NCBI GenBank assembly: GCA_016839705.1
Contig: JAEOTR010000044.1
Coordinates: forward strand, 1-64,000
Reading direction: 5' to 3'
Origin: Promethearchaeota archaeon
GTDB taxonomy: Archaea > Asgardarchaeota > Lokiarchaeia > Sigyniarchaeales > SOKP01
DNA: 64,000 bases
The position numbers and the translations under genes were made by a program. Shown one piece after another: positions 39,501 to 46,142 of this stretch. Below the pieces are notes generated by a model, which worked only from the letters and a program-made list of their open reading frames with translations, was not told the DNA's origin and did not search any database. Position 1 is the stretch's first letter; each line of letters starts with the position of its first letter.

Positions 39501-41512
39501 CTGATGTGTTAAGTGGGAACAAAATAACAAATTTAAGAGCTCAATATTATATTTGGGAAAGTTATGATCAAAACGGTAATGTAATTGATAGTGATCAAGG
39601 AGATATCATTTCTACATTAGACAACACTTACATCTTGGATTTTAACACAGAAACAAGGTCAGTTGGAGAATATTTATTAGTAATCACAATTGATAAAGAT
39701 AATTATGACTGGAAGAATGGTATGATTCTTCTTACTGTTAATAAGCGAATACTAAACTACTCTTTAGGACTTAATTTTAAAGATTTTAAATCTAGTGTTG
39801 TTAAAGGGAAACCTGTTACAATAAACGTTTCCTTGACTGATCCTACACAGGGGGGAATCTCGTTAGTTAATGCAACTGTTAAATTGACAATTAGTGGTAA
39901 TACTTATGAGTTTGAACCGTATTCAGTGAATGAAACCGGAGTTTATACATTTGAACTACCAACAGATAATATTAATACTTTCTTCAGTTCTAAAACTCTA
40001 ACCGGAATTATAAATATCACAAGAGAGGATTATATTTCTGAAGAATTTACAATTATTATTGTGGTTGAAATGGAGCAGATCTTTTTTGGGATACCTACGT
40101 TTTATTTCATTTTGGGCTTATCTGTCATAATTGCCTTAGTTGGTAGTATTGTGGGATATAGAATTTATCAGAACGCAATAATTCCTACGTTTGTAAAAAG
40201 AGTAAGAGAAATGAAAAAGGCAATACAAAAGAGTAAAATCATATCAGAATCAATTTTATATCCTAACAAAAATGCTTTCGTTGCAGAAAGAGTAAATCAC
40301 AAGTGGGAAAAACTTGGCTTATCATTAGGGGAAATTATCGATACTGGGGGATATCGAATCAAAAAAATATCAAAAAAAGAAAAAAGAATAGCTGAAACGG
40401 TAAAAGAACACGAATTAAAACCTATAGGATTAGTAATAATGAAATGGGATGAAAGAATCGGAACAGAAATATTAGCTAAATATCCTGAAGAAACTTTTAT
40501 TTCAGAAAAGACTTTAATGCAGATATATAGCACACATGAGTATAGTGGAGATAAAGGTATAATAGTCCTTTCTGCTGGTACTTTGAATATTATTTCCTAT
40601 TATTCTGGACCAGAGATAAGTTATTATCTTCTTTTGATCTTAGATTTAGACGATGATCCAGACCTTTATGAAGGAGGAATGGCAGATACATTAAGAATTC
40701 TTATGGAAAACATTGAAGATGATTCCTATAAACAGCTAATGCCTTCTCTTTTCCGACGTTTATCCCTCATTCCATCTCTTAGTGACGAAGAACTACTTAC
40801 TCATAGTTATCAAGATGAAATAAAACGTATGCTCATAGATAATTTAAGAGATATTGGTTTGGTAACAAAATCAGAACTAACTGTGTGGCTTAGAGATAAG
40901 TTCCTTGAAGTATTCATCGATTTAGATGCGACGCTTTCTGAAATGTTAAAGAAAGAATTCATAAAACAAGTATCTGTGAAGGGTTTACCATCAGAATTAA
41001 TAGTTTTAATAAATGATATATTTATGCTTAGAATACCCCCAGTAGACTTATATGAAGATCCCGTGAATCGAGGTTTACCATTACAATTCAGGAAGGAATA
41101 TTTAGCAGAAGTTAAACAATTTTTCCAAAGTTATCATCCAACGAATGCAGATAATTTACAGATTATGAAGATTTTCAATAATCCTGATGTGTATCACATT
41201 CTAAGATTATTGAGAACTACAATTGTGACAAGACAAGAACTTGAAAAATTACGAAAGAAAGGCGTGGGAGACATCTATGCGGCGTTAAAACTGTTGTTTG
41301 ATGCTAGAATGATAAAAATTTTCCAAGATGAAAATAATAATGAGTATTATGCCCTTCTCTCTGATTTTTATATAGATTTAATTTTTCCAAAGTATCTCTT
41401 AGGGATAATTAAAGCAATTTATGAACAGAAATCTATAGCAAATAGAGCATTGATTGAATATCTCCAAATTCTTGAAGATACGTACTATAACTTAAAATCA
41501 AAGAAAAAATAA
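33575..41512 (+). CDS. Giant surface receptor-like protein 2 (tandem paralogue)
   Basis: 2,645 residues with the same architecture as its upstream neighbour. An N-terminal hydrophobic segment (~15-35) precedes DUF2341/LamG-type modules starting near 57, 401 and 751. Beta-rich domains follow from ~1098 (LPNVTISMYQ), then a membrane helix at ~2172-2195 (FYFILGLSVIIALVGSIVGY), then the cytoplasmic longin-like domain (GLVIMKWDERIGTEI, TLMQIYSTHEYSG, from ~2282) and winged-helix-like regions. The LamG parts vary most between the two proteins, while DUF2341 parts, the membrane-proximal region and the cytoplasmic tail are well kept. That is what one expects if ligand specificity diverges and the signalling end is held constant. 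Its own promoter region lies in 33459-33574. Confidence 0.85.
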   Translation: MKSRYYISKITTKKITALIFLLFTLIIPIIINSQLFSISHEGEKEDTDLTPKLNAPIDAHHFTQFKTITIDHTQVSGTSGLMNFPFLISLYDEDLRVDVQSDGDDIAFSSNNLWLDHEIEVFEQTYNGTHAKLVVWVRIPALSVSSDTNIRMYYGNATMSSRENPQGVWDSNYYAVYHMNQDPSSSSILDSTSNSYDLTPGAGFTSGDLVEGTIGKAIQFGGVNTEYLELTSGFSNPTSALSLEMWFRPQLYDTYQRYFTARWSYPDLRLQTSNFITTRIRNNLGNVSSTEGLFNGWTDQFYHFVMTWQGGTVGHQKHYINGTLNRDDYDAEALGTSSSWTGFNLGSDTDHTDPIGGMIDEFRITSNVRSLDWFETEFNNQYNPNAFYTIGAEQEVVWDPPNSQYFAYYKLITIDHNEVSGIGVHYNFPVLVSFIDNDLKYHAQPDGDDIAFSISGDWLDHEIELFDQSYSSTQAQLVAWVQIPYLSTSENTTITMYYGNSTMSSQQNPTGVWGSNYIAVWHMNQDPSSSNILDSTSNNYDLTTSGFSSDTRFNDGKVGTAISVDGINDRFGIASINGPVNDLTFQSWFTPDNTIASGSPQMDLFGGNSLSSNHPTMRFTTSGTVNVFLEVTSDSSEGSYGVKNSWAAGSWFHFTYGRSMSLSRAYHYIDGIQDVLDTGSDNGYPHLPWDQFSILASIDGSRIWGPGAISEFRILKTALSGDWILTEYNNQYDPNSFYTIGSEQLVSEQPSDVGNFAYYKIITIDHTQVNGMGSHVNFPFLVSLLDTDLRFDVQTDGDDIAFSTEGQWLDHQIELFDQPYNDTHAQLIAWVRIPFLSTVEDTEITMHYGNSTMNSRQNPTGVWPDYKAVWHFNEPTGTGDYIKDSTENDYDGTPFGTQFLDSGQIDGSRSFSGAGDDRVVINQGSEFFNGDNSFTFSFWIYPNYQSDAEWESMTDRYVFSKTSSVRMARLWRQSFLGPGEGRFQADIQFATYGTTYSNVAVYRQEWTYVTYSYDGNYLRAYRNDQLVISTNIGGFPLITDSSTFYFGRFNSFKGYLDEFHVLNTYRSDGWVATEYYNQFNPTTFFDISEEHYSKPIVEVDVLINAVDLYVNLLPNVTISMYQYTDLIETDITSIDGTVSFTDITAGEYNFTASIYSEIANVTEIVNITLNAIQLNQSFQTIDLICNVTSHFFEVVDIDGSPLESGWIMVGNDTQIFKQCNIDPTGHTTFWWVDTPPSQYNYTVYYSNAFYNPSILMLASGDITTENDSINIQVELTTVDILVQTIDAPITPVSGAKIKLTVDDPLGASIVNLTTDINGQATIRWLNSSGIGGDYCVQIEFFGVNRLFNQTAGGPAAVYNFTFTVINKQSREFRMAIDLNKFQTEIISLNPTDYIEIEWGSIIKLRTLFNVSKVESGYESLLGSTYADLMTYNMLLAGEIVQSGTFLEEDGNVGRYSVNIDTKQMDSDENYLLIISAYKSGFTIPSDLILQLNILKNNLELSQSNKDDSALTSYWLESVNMTLKSYGVNSETLTIENALFQSVDHEFNFLVSDVKNNWNLSKIVFNIYDISWNTNITNINITIEDPYGSFAYTFDNNSGGWDYTQGTWTGITLDLNKASQTNDNNFEFRISGTFDGTVDIVVDAYCIRDSLNVKYSKFNVSSEIPILSETEGWAIKNITFELSDCYYTSNWSTVDLNLINLNFTTNEGFIYSLDAGYPNGSGILNIDDRFIYPISNQFLFTIDTEFDVIFNTIITIEYVQEFYVNQIFETFNLSKTSQGIANGGIFKLSANENSWNEQESNLWITGIKSGSTYFYPSDISMTITIGGQTYNILDYSQGTGRFSLVGFTKNQIHQATIDTSTPVDFSLSLSIEYQRELSYEIINSLSYIIIEKPSITGTVQYDAQLEYYLKTIDTSPLDADEYTVRFSIMKENYISTTKDLELYVLNRPTLLNGSSEFFRKIENIYVKDAVNFTLEYTDVLSGNKITNLRAQYYIWESYDQNGNVIDSDQGDIISTLDNTYILDFNTETRSVGEYLLVITIDKDNYDWKNGMILLTVNKRILNYSLGLNFKDFKSSVVKGKPVTINVSLTDPTQGGISLVNATVKLTISGNTYEFEPYSVNETGVYTFELPTDNINTFFSSKTLTGIINITREDYISEEFTIIIVVEMEQIFFGIPTFYFILGLSVIIALVGSIVGYRIYQNAIIPTFVKRVREMKKAIQKSKIISESILYPNKNAFVAERVNHKWEKLGLSLGEIIDTGGYRIKKISKKEKRIAETVKEHELKPIGLVIMKWDERIGTEILAKYPEETFISEKTLMQIYSTHEYSGDKGIIVLSAGTLNIISYYSGPEISYYLLLILDLDDDPDLYEGGMADTLRILMENIEDDSYKQLMPSLFRRLSLIPSLSDEELLTHSYQDEIKRMLIDNLRDIGLVTKSELTVWLRDKFLEVFIDLDATLSEMLKKEFIKQVSVKGLPSELIVLINDIFMLRIPPVDLYEDPVNRGLPLQFRKEYLAEVKQFFQSYHPTNADNLQIMKIFNNPDVYHILRLLRTTIVTRQELEKLRKKGVGDIYAALKLLFDARMIKIFQDENNNEYYALLSDFYIDLIFPKYLLGIIKAIYEQKSIANRALIEYLQILEDTYYNLKSKKK
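34886..35083 (+). repeat. Near-identical tract shared with 26758-26955 (copy 2)
   Basis: The second-module counterpart in giant gene 2, equal in length (198 bases) and in the same reading frame as copy 1, with about 9 differences. See copy 1. Confidence 0.8.
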
Positions 41513-41522
41513 AATAGATCTC

Positions 41523-41540
41523 AATTTTTTTCCTTTTTTT
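41523..41540 (+). terminator. Poly-T tract after giant gene 2
   Basis: T6-T7 runs split by CC start 13 bases after the stop at 41512, before a convergent gene ending at 41632. It is likely a hairpin-less archaeal terminator for the giant gene. Confidence 0.5.
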
Positions 41541-41631
41541 ATATTATTTTTAATCCATACCTGAGCAAGGGTTTCATCAAATAACTTTCTACGAGAGGCT
41601 TTTTTATTTGAGTCATTACTATGGATTTTTT

Positions 41632-42492
41632 TTAGTCACAATCTTCTGCTTGTTGTTTATTAATTTTGATAAATGCTTCCTCTTGAAGATTTCGTTGTTT
41701 TGATTTGATAGTTCGATTTACTTGACTTAAATGTTTCATGGCATTATTTTTTCCGTTTTTAATATTTTCAATCAATTCTTCTTTACTAAATCCTCCAGAA
41801 ATGACAATTGCTGTTTGAAATGATTGGTTAGGTTCCAATGTCTTAAATTCTATTTGTAAAGCAGATAAAACTTCTCCTGGGTCTTTATATAATGTATTAG
41901 AAAGGTTTAAATTATTCTGATTGATTATGAAATCTCTTGTTAAACATGTCTGGTAATTAGTTGATTTAGAGATAGGAGAAAATCCACCGTGCAAGCCAGT
42001 GTTATCATATTGATAAATTATATCATTTTCTTCGTCATATCCAGATAGATCATTATCAAAACCATCAAGTCCATTTATATCAAAATCAAAGACAAAATAC
42101 ATCGAAAAATCTTTCATTGCAAAATCTGAAATATTTTTCATAGTAAAGAAAGTACTAATATAGGGTACTTGTGGGGGATTAAATATGTCTTTGTAAACAC
42201 GAACAAACTCCTTCTTTTGTAATGGAACAGATTTTATGATATTTTCCCGTACTAATTTCTTAAGATACTCCGTTATATTGAAATCCAAGGTAATTCTGCT
42301 TATTGCAGTCCCCTTACGAGTATTTACCATATTATATATTGGCGTGGGTTCGATGTTTTTTAATATTACCGGGATTGTCCCGATTCCTTTTCCTTCTAGT
42401 TTAAAACTGAACCATGGACCAGTTAATTCTTGTTCACTAAGATAAATGAGATATTTTCCCTTATATGTAAGTTCTTTTATTGAAAATCCCAT
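41632..42492 (-). CDS. Hypothetical beta-rich protein
   Basis: 286 residues that I do not recognise. It begins MGFSIKELTYKGKYLIYLSE and is dominated by predicted beta strands (GPWFSFKLEGKGIGTIPVIL, STFFTMKNISDFAMKDFSMYFVFDF). The stretch FDINGLDGFDNDLSGYDEEND (near residue 150) is acidic and could bind calcium. A Lys/Asn-rich C-terminal helix ends the protein. There is no signal peptide or transmembrane segment. It lies between giant gene 2 (convergent) and the roadblock-Ras gene (same strand), so a connection with that system is possible but unsupported by the sequence itself. Confidence 0.6.
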   Translation of the reverse strand: MGFSIKELTYKGKYLIYLSEQELTGPWFSFKLEGKGIGTIPVILKNIEPTPIYNMVNTRKGTAISRITLDFNITEYLKKLVRENIIKSVPLQKKEFVRVYKDIFNPPQVPYISTFFTMKNISDFAMKDFSMYFVFDFDINGLDGFDNDLSGYDEENDIIYQYDNTGLHGGFSPISKSTNYQTCLTRDFIINQNNLNLSNTLYKDPGEVLSALQIEFKTLEPNQSFQTAIVISGGFSKEELIENIKNGKNNAMKHLSQVNRTIKSKQRNLQEEAFIKINKQQAEDCD

Positions 42493-42719
42493 GACATATC
42501 CAGCAGCGTTTCAAGTTGTGAGCACATCGTGCCAATCTACCTTAATTACTATCTTATTTTAACCTCCTTCAATTAACTATAATTCTCCAATTTTTTAATG
42601 ATTAGTATATCACTACTTTAAGAGAAGGGGAATTTATAAAAAATACTGTATAAATATCAAGAGTAAAATTTAAGTAAATTTTTGAGTATATTCAAGAACA
42701 AATGGAAAATTTATATATA

Positions 42720-43706
42720 TTAGTATAATGCCTCAATAACTCTATAAGCTACATAAAAAAATGCGTCGTTTACATTTTCTCCCGTTTTCGCGCTTGTTAA
42801 AATGTAATGAAAACCATAACTCTTGGCAACTTCCTTTATGTCATCTTTACTTATCACTATTTGATCTCCTAAGTCTGATTTATTTCCCACTATAATAATA
42901 GGGATATTTTTGGGAATAGATGCTTTTAAATCTTTATACCATTTTTCAACACTATCAAGATTTTCTTGACGAGTTCTATCAATCACAATAAAAGCAGCAT
43001 TAGCACCATTATAAAATCTTGCTCTATAGGGTGCCATCTGAAAACTCTGACCTCCAATGTCCCAAATTATGAAGTTCATTTTATTATGATCAGTTAAGTT
43101 AATCGTTTTTTTTGAGATCTGTACACCTATAGTAGAAATATAATCTTCTTTAAAGGTGTTTTCCACAAATCTTCTAATTAGAGATGTCTTACCTACTAAG
43201 AAGTCACCTGTTAATATTACTTTATTTGAATATTCCCCGGCTAATTTAGGAAGCGCTCCCGCTCTTGTCTTCGCTAAAGCTTTTATAATTTCAGGAATTT
43301 CAGTAGATACTTCCTCATTTCCATCTAAAATTAATTCTATTTTGCCAGCTATATGTTCTGAATATACTTTTAATTCGATATCACTTGTTAATTGATCTGT
43401 TACTGTTGTCAAAATTGATTGAGGACCTTGTGAACAAAACGCAAACTTATTTTCTTCTGTTGAGGTTATATTAAAGAAATTACCCTGAGATCCAAATTCA
43501 CTTTTAATTCTCTCAATATAATTATCAAGAATAGCTGAGATCGCACCAAGCACGGAATCCGATTCTTCTTCCTCACCTTCTTTGAACTCAGAAGCGATAA
43601 TAAAACCATCCCTATCACAGATCGCAACACCCAATATACCCTCTACTTCTTCAAAGTAGTTTTTCAAGATCTCTTTTAAGAGTTTACTACTTGGAAGTTT
43701 TTCCAT
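42720..43706 (-). CDS. Roadblock/LC7 domain fused to a Ras/Rab-like GTPase
   Basis: 328 residues. Residues ~10-130 form a roadblock/LC7 domain (LGVAICDRDGFIIASE, YSEHIAGKIELIL), the fold that regulates Ras-like GTPases in dynein, Ragulator and MglB. Residues ~160-328 form a complete Ras-like GTPase: GDFLVGKTS (G1), STIGVQIS (G2), WDIGGQ (G3), GNKSDL (G4) and TSAKTG (G5). The protein closely matches the C-terminal half of the dual-GTPase protein at 23112-25115, including matching stretches such as RFVEN, WDIGGQ and TSAKTGENVN. There is no lipid-attachment motif at the C-terminus. The two GTPase genes bracket the two giant surface genes. The fused regulator suggests self-contained control of nucleotide state; no partner is proven. 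Confidence 0.93.
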   Translation of the reverse strand: MEKLPSSKLLKEILKNYFEEVEGILGVAICDRDGFIIASEFKEGEEEESDSVLGAISAILDNYIERIKSEFGSQGNFFNITSTEENKFAFCSQGPQSILTTVTDQLTSDIELKVYSEHIAGKIELILDGNEEVSTEIPEIIKALAKTRAGALPKLAGEYSNKVILTGDFLVGKTSLIRRFVENTFKEDYISTIGVQISKKTINLTDHNKMNFIIWDIGGQSFQMAPYRARFYNGANAAFIVIDRTRQENLDSVEKWYKDLKASIPKNIPIIIVGNKSDLGDQIVISKDDIKEVAKSYGFHYILTSAKTGENVNDAFFYVAYRVIEALY

Positions 43707-43854
43707 CGATACTCAACCTTATAGTTAGAAGTATTAAGAATATAATATCATTAGATAATATAAATATAGGTATTTAGATATTACTATAATCATATTTCTG
43801 AGGACATCACCATACCATATTATTTTTTATTTGATTTTTAAAGATCTATTATTT

Positions 43855-44031
43855 ATGATAAGAGATTCCTCCACTGAAGATAACACAAGAGATATCACCA
43901 ATTTTGAAGAAAATATTACAAATATCTTAGACCGGGCTGTAAAACTCTTTAGAAGAACAGATCTCCCTGAACTTGCAGATAAATGGGACAAAATACTAAA
44001 TACATATCGTTCTAAAAAGAAAAATACTTGA
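43855..44031 (+). CDS. Small hypothetical protein
   Basis: 58 residues from ATG 43855 (a TTG at 43831 would add eight hydrophobic residues, which I think are not coding). The product is charged and helical (NFEENITNILDRAVKLFRRT, then LADKWDKIL) and ends in a basic tail, KKKNT. No known motif. It starts 149 bases from the divergent GTPase gene and converges with hisB. Codon use looks coding, but short ORFs in AT-rich DNA need caution. Confidence 0.45.
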   Translation: MIRDSSTEDNTRDITNFEENITNILDRAVKLFRRTDLPELADKWDKILNTYRSKKKNT

Positions 44032-44095
44032 TTTGGATTGATATTTTTTTCAATATTTGAGATGTTTTCACAATAGTCATAAAACTAAATTTGGT

Positions 44096-44668
44096 TTATA
44101 GAATCCCTTTAGTCGAAGGAATATCATTTGAAACTATCGTTTTTGCTTGTTTGATAGCCCTGGCCAGAGCTTTAAACGTTGCTTCGACTTTATGGTGCTG
44201 ATCTTCTCCATAAAGGATATGAAGATGAAGGTTCATTTTTGCATTTTCTGCAAAAGAAGTAAAAAAATGTTTGATATCTTCAATAGCAACGTCTTCTATC
44301 TCACATTCATTTAAGTTTAAGTTGAGAATCAAAGCTTGTCGACCGCTAAAATCTAATACACATCTCGCAAGGGTTTCATCCATTGGAATTAAGGCAGATC
44401 CATATCGATTTATGCCTTTTTTATCACCTAGAGCTTTTTGAAAGCTTTCTCCGAGTGCTATTCCAATATCCTCGACAATGTGATGAGTAAGATCTCCTTG
44501 TGCTGTTACCTCAAGATCACAATTAGAGTGTTTTGCTAACAATCTTAACATGTGATCTAAAAATTTTACACTAGTATCAATTTTATTTTCCCCAGAGCCA
44601 TCCAGGTTTAGCTCAATTGATATTTCGGTTTCACTTGTTTTTCTTATAACATTAACGGTTCTTACCAT
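44096..44668 (-). CDS. hisB: Imidazoleglycerol-phosphate dehydratase
   Basis: A 190-residue enzyme of histidine synthesis that converts imidazole-glycerol phosphate to imidazole-acetol phosphate with bound manganese. The duplicated His-rich metal motifs are visible as FLDHMLRLLAKHSNCDL and HHIVEDIGIALGE in the first half and FFTSFAENAKMNLHLHILYGEDQHHKVEATFKAL in the second. Length and ends fit a stand-alone dehydratase without the phosphatase domain found in enteric bacteria. It is the only histidine gene in the window, so the pathway is scattered. It is divergent from the GH4 gene with a 67-bp gap to the start I prefer there. Confidence 0.96.
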   Translation of the reverse strand: MVRTVNVIRKTSETEISIELNLDGSGENKIDTSVKFLDHMLRLLAKHSNCDLEVTAQGDLTHHIVEDIGIALGESFQKALGDKKGINRYGSALIPMDETLARCVLDFSGRQALILNLNLNECEIEDVAIEDIKHFFTSFAENAKMNLHLHILYGEDQHHKVEATFKALARAIKQAKTIVSNDIPSTKGIL

Positions 44669-44735
44669 ATTGTTATCACCGAAGAATAATATTAATGCAA
44701 AGATTATATTTTTTGGGAAATTTCAATTAAGTATT

Positions 44736-46142
44736 ATGCTTAAAATTTCATTTATTGGTGCGGGATCTTTAGTTTTTGGAAGAAATCTTCTTACCGATAT
44801 TGTAATGTTCCCCTCAATTCGTAAAGATACCATAATTTGCCTTGAAGATATAGATCCAAAGCGCTTAGATTTGATGTTTAACTATATGCAAAAATATAAA
44901 GAGGATTATCCCAAAAACACAGAAGGGATTACTTTTGAAAAAACAACAAATCAGAAAAAGGCTGTGGAAGATGCAAAATATATTATTAATGCGGTTCATG
45001 TCGGGGGTTTAGAAGCTTATAAATTAGATATAGAAATCCCTTTCAAGTATGGTGTGAGTCAATGTATCGGAGATTCTCTAGGTCCAGGAGGAATTTTCCG
45101 TTTTTTGAGAAGTATATCATTTTTTCAATCCCTATTAAAAGATATTCAAGATGTAGGATATAATGAAGGAAACGAGGGTATCCAACCCCTTATCCTTAAC
45201 TACACTAATCCTATGGCAATGAACACCTGGTATTGTAATAATTTAGTTTCAAATTCTACAGTGGGATTATGTCACGGTGTTCAAGGTACTGCTGAATGGT
45301 TGGGATATATGATCAGTTCCATGAGATCGAGCAAGCTTACAATTGAAAATTTCAGTTATTTGTGCGCAGGAATCAATCACATGGCTTGGTTTCTCGAAGT
45401 TCGATATAAGGATTCCACAAATTCTAACTCTCTATGGACGGATGCCTATCCTATCATTCGTGAATTTATAAGAAACAACCCTAAAGCCGTCGTAAGGGAA
45501 AAACTCCGGAATAACATGATGGAGGCAACAGGATTTTACATGACAGAGTCATCAGGTCATCTATCTGAATATCTCCCTTATTATCGTAAGAGAGAAGATC
45601 TTTTAGAGAAGTATAAAGGTGGCAATAAGGGTCATCCGAGTTTAAAACATTCAGAAGATTATAATATGCAAGTTCAATATCAAGGACAATTGGAAGAATG
45701 GTTCCTGAAACAAATGAAATATGAAAAATTAAGATCCAAAGAGAAACCATCTGGAGAATATGCTTCTAAAATAATTAATGCAATGGAAACTGGAATCCCA
45801 TTTCGTTTTAATGGAAATATTCAAAATACAGAGGGAAGTTTAATAACCAATTTGCCTAAAGAATGTTGTGTGGAAATTCCGATCTTTGCTGATGCGCATG
45901 GGCTACACCCTCAAGGAGGAATTGAATTACCGACAATATGTCAAGCACTTTGCATGTCAAATATAATGGTACAAAAAGCGGCAGTAGAGGGAGCACTTGA
46001 ATTAAATAAAGAGAGAATTTTTCATGCTGTGATGCTAGATCCCAATACAGCAAGTGTTAGTTCTCCTACGGAAATTCGAGAGATGGTAGATGAAATGTTC
46101 GAAAAGGAAGCAAAATGGATACCTAATTTTAACGGTTCATGA
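44736..46142 (+). CDS. Family 4 glycoside hydrolase (alpha-galactosidase/alpha-glucosidase type)
   Basis: A 468-residue NAD- and Mn-dependent glycosidase. The N-terminal Rossmann motif ISFIGAGSLVFGRNLLTDI binds NAD, ILNYTNPMAMNTW follows, the Cys-His metal ligands are in VGLCHGVQGT, and AGINHMAWFLEV supplies another active-site His. The family oxidises C3 of the sugar, eliminates the aglycone and re-reduces. The specificity for galacturonide, glucoside or galactoside is unresolved. I start at ATG 44736, giving the usual MLKISFIGAGS; an ATG 22 codons upstream would abut the hisB start and add residues foreign to the family. Its 3' end overlaps the convergent methylase gene by 14 bases. Confidence 0.92.
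   Translation: MLKISFIGAGSLVFGRNLLTDIVMFPSIRKDTIICLEDIDPKRLDLMFNYMQKYKEDYPKNTEGITFEKTTNQKKAVEDAKYIINAVHVGGLEAYKLDIEIPFKYGVSQCIGDSLGPGGIFRFLRSISFFQSLLKDIQDVGYNEGNEGIQPLILNYTNPMAMNTWYCNNLVSNSTVGLCHGVQGTAEWLGYMISSMRSSKLTIENFSYLCAGINHMAWFLEVRYKDSTNSNSLWTDAYPIIREFIRNNPKAVVREKLRNNMMEATGFYMTESSGHLSEYLPYYRKREDLLEKYKGGNKGHPSLKHSEDYNMQVQYQGQLEEWFLKQMKYEKLRSKEKPSGEYASKIINAMETGIPFRFNGNIQNTEGSLITNLPKECCVEIPIFADAHGLHPQGGIELPTICQALCMSNIMVQKAAVEGALELNKERIFHAVMLDPNTASVSSPTEIREMVDEMFEKEAKWIPNFNGS

Noticed and set aside
25411..41512. CRISPR array or short tandem repeat in the repetitive giant genes
   Set aside because: The repeats are coding domain modules about 1 kb long that diverge by substitution, without regular spacers.
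42477..42527. 16-codon upstream ORF overlapping the start of the beta-rich protein, preceded by AAGGTAG
   Set aside because: Could be a regulatory leader peptide, but it is too short to distinguish from chance without comparative data.
43831..43854. N-terminal extension (TTG start) of the small protein before hisB
   Set aside because: It adds eight hydrophobic residues out of character with the charged protein and overlaps the likely promoter; ATG 43855 is simpler.
44670..44735. First 22 codons of the GH4 frame
   Set aside because: They begin two bases from the divergent hisB start and precede the standard family N-terminus, so they are probably promoter/leader DNA.
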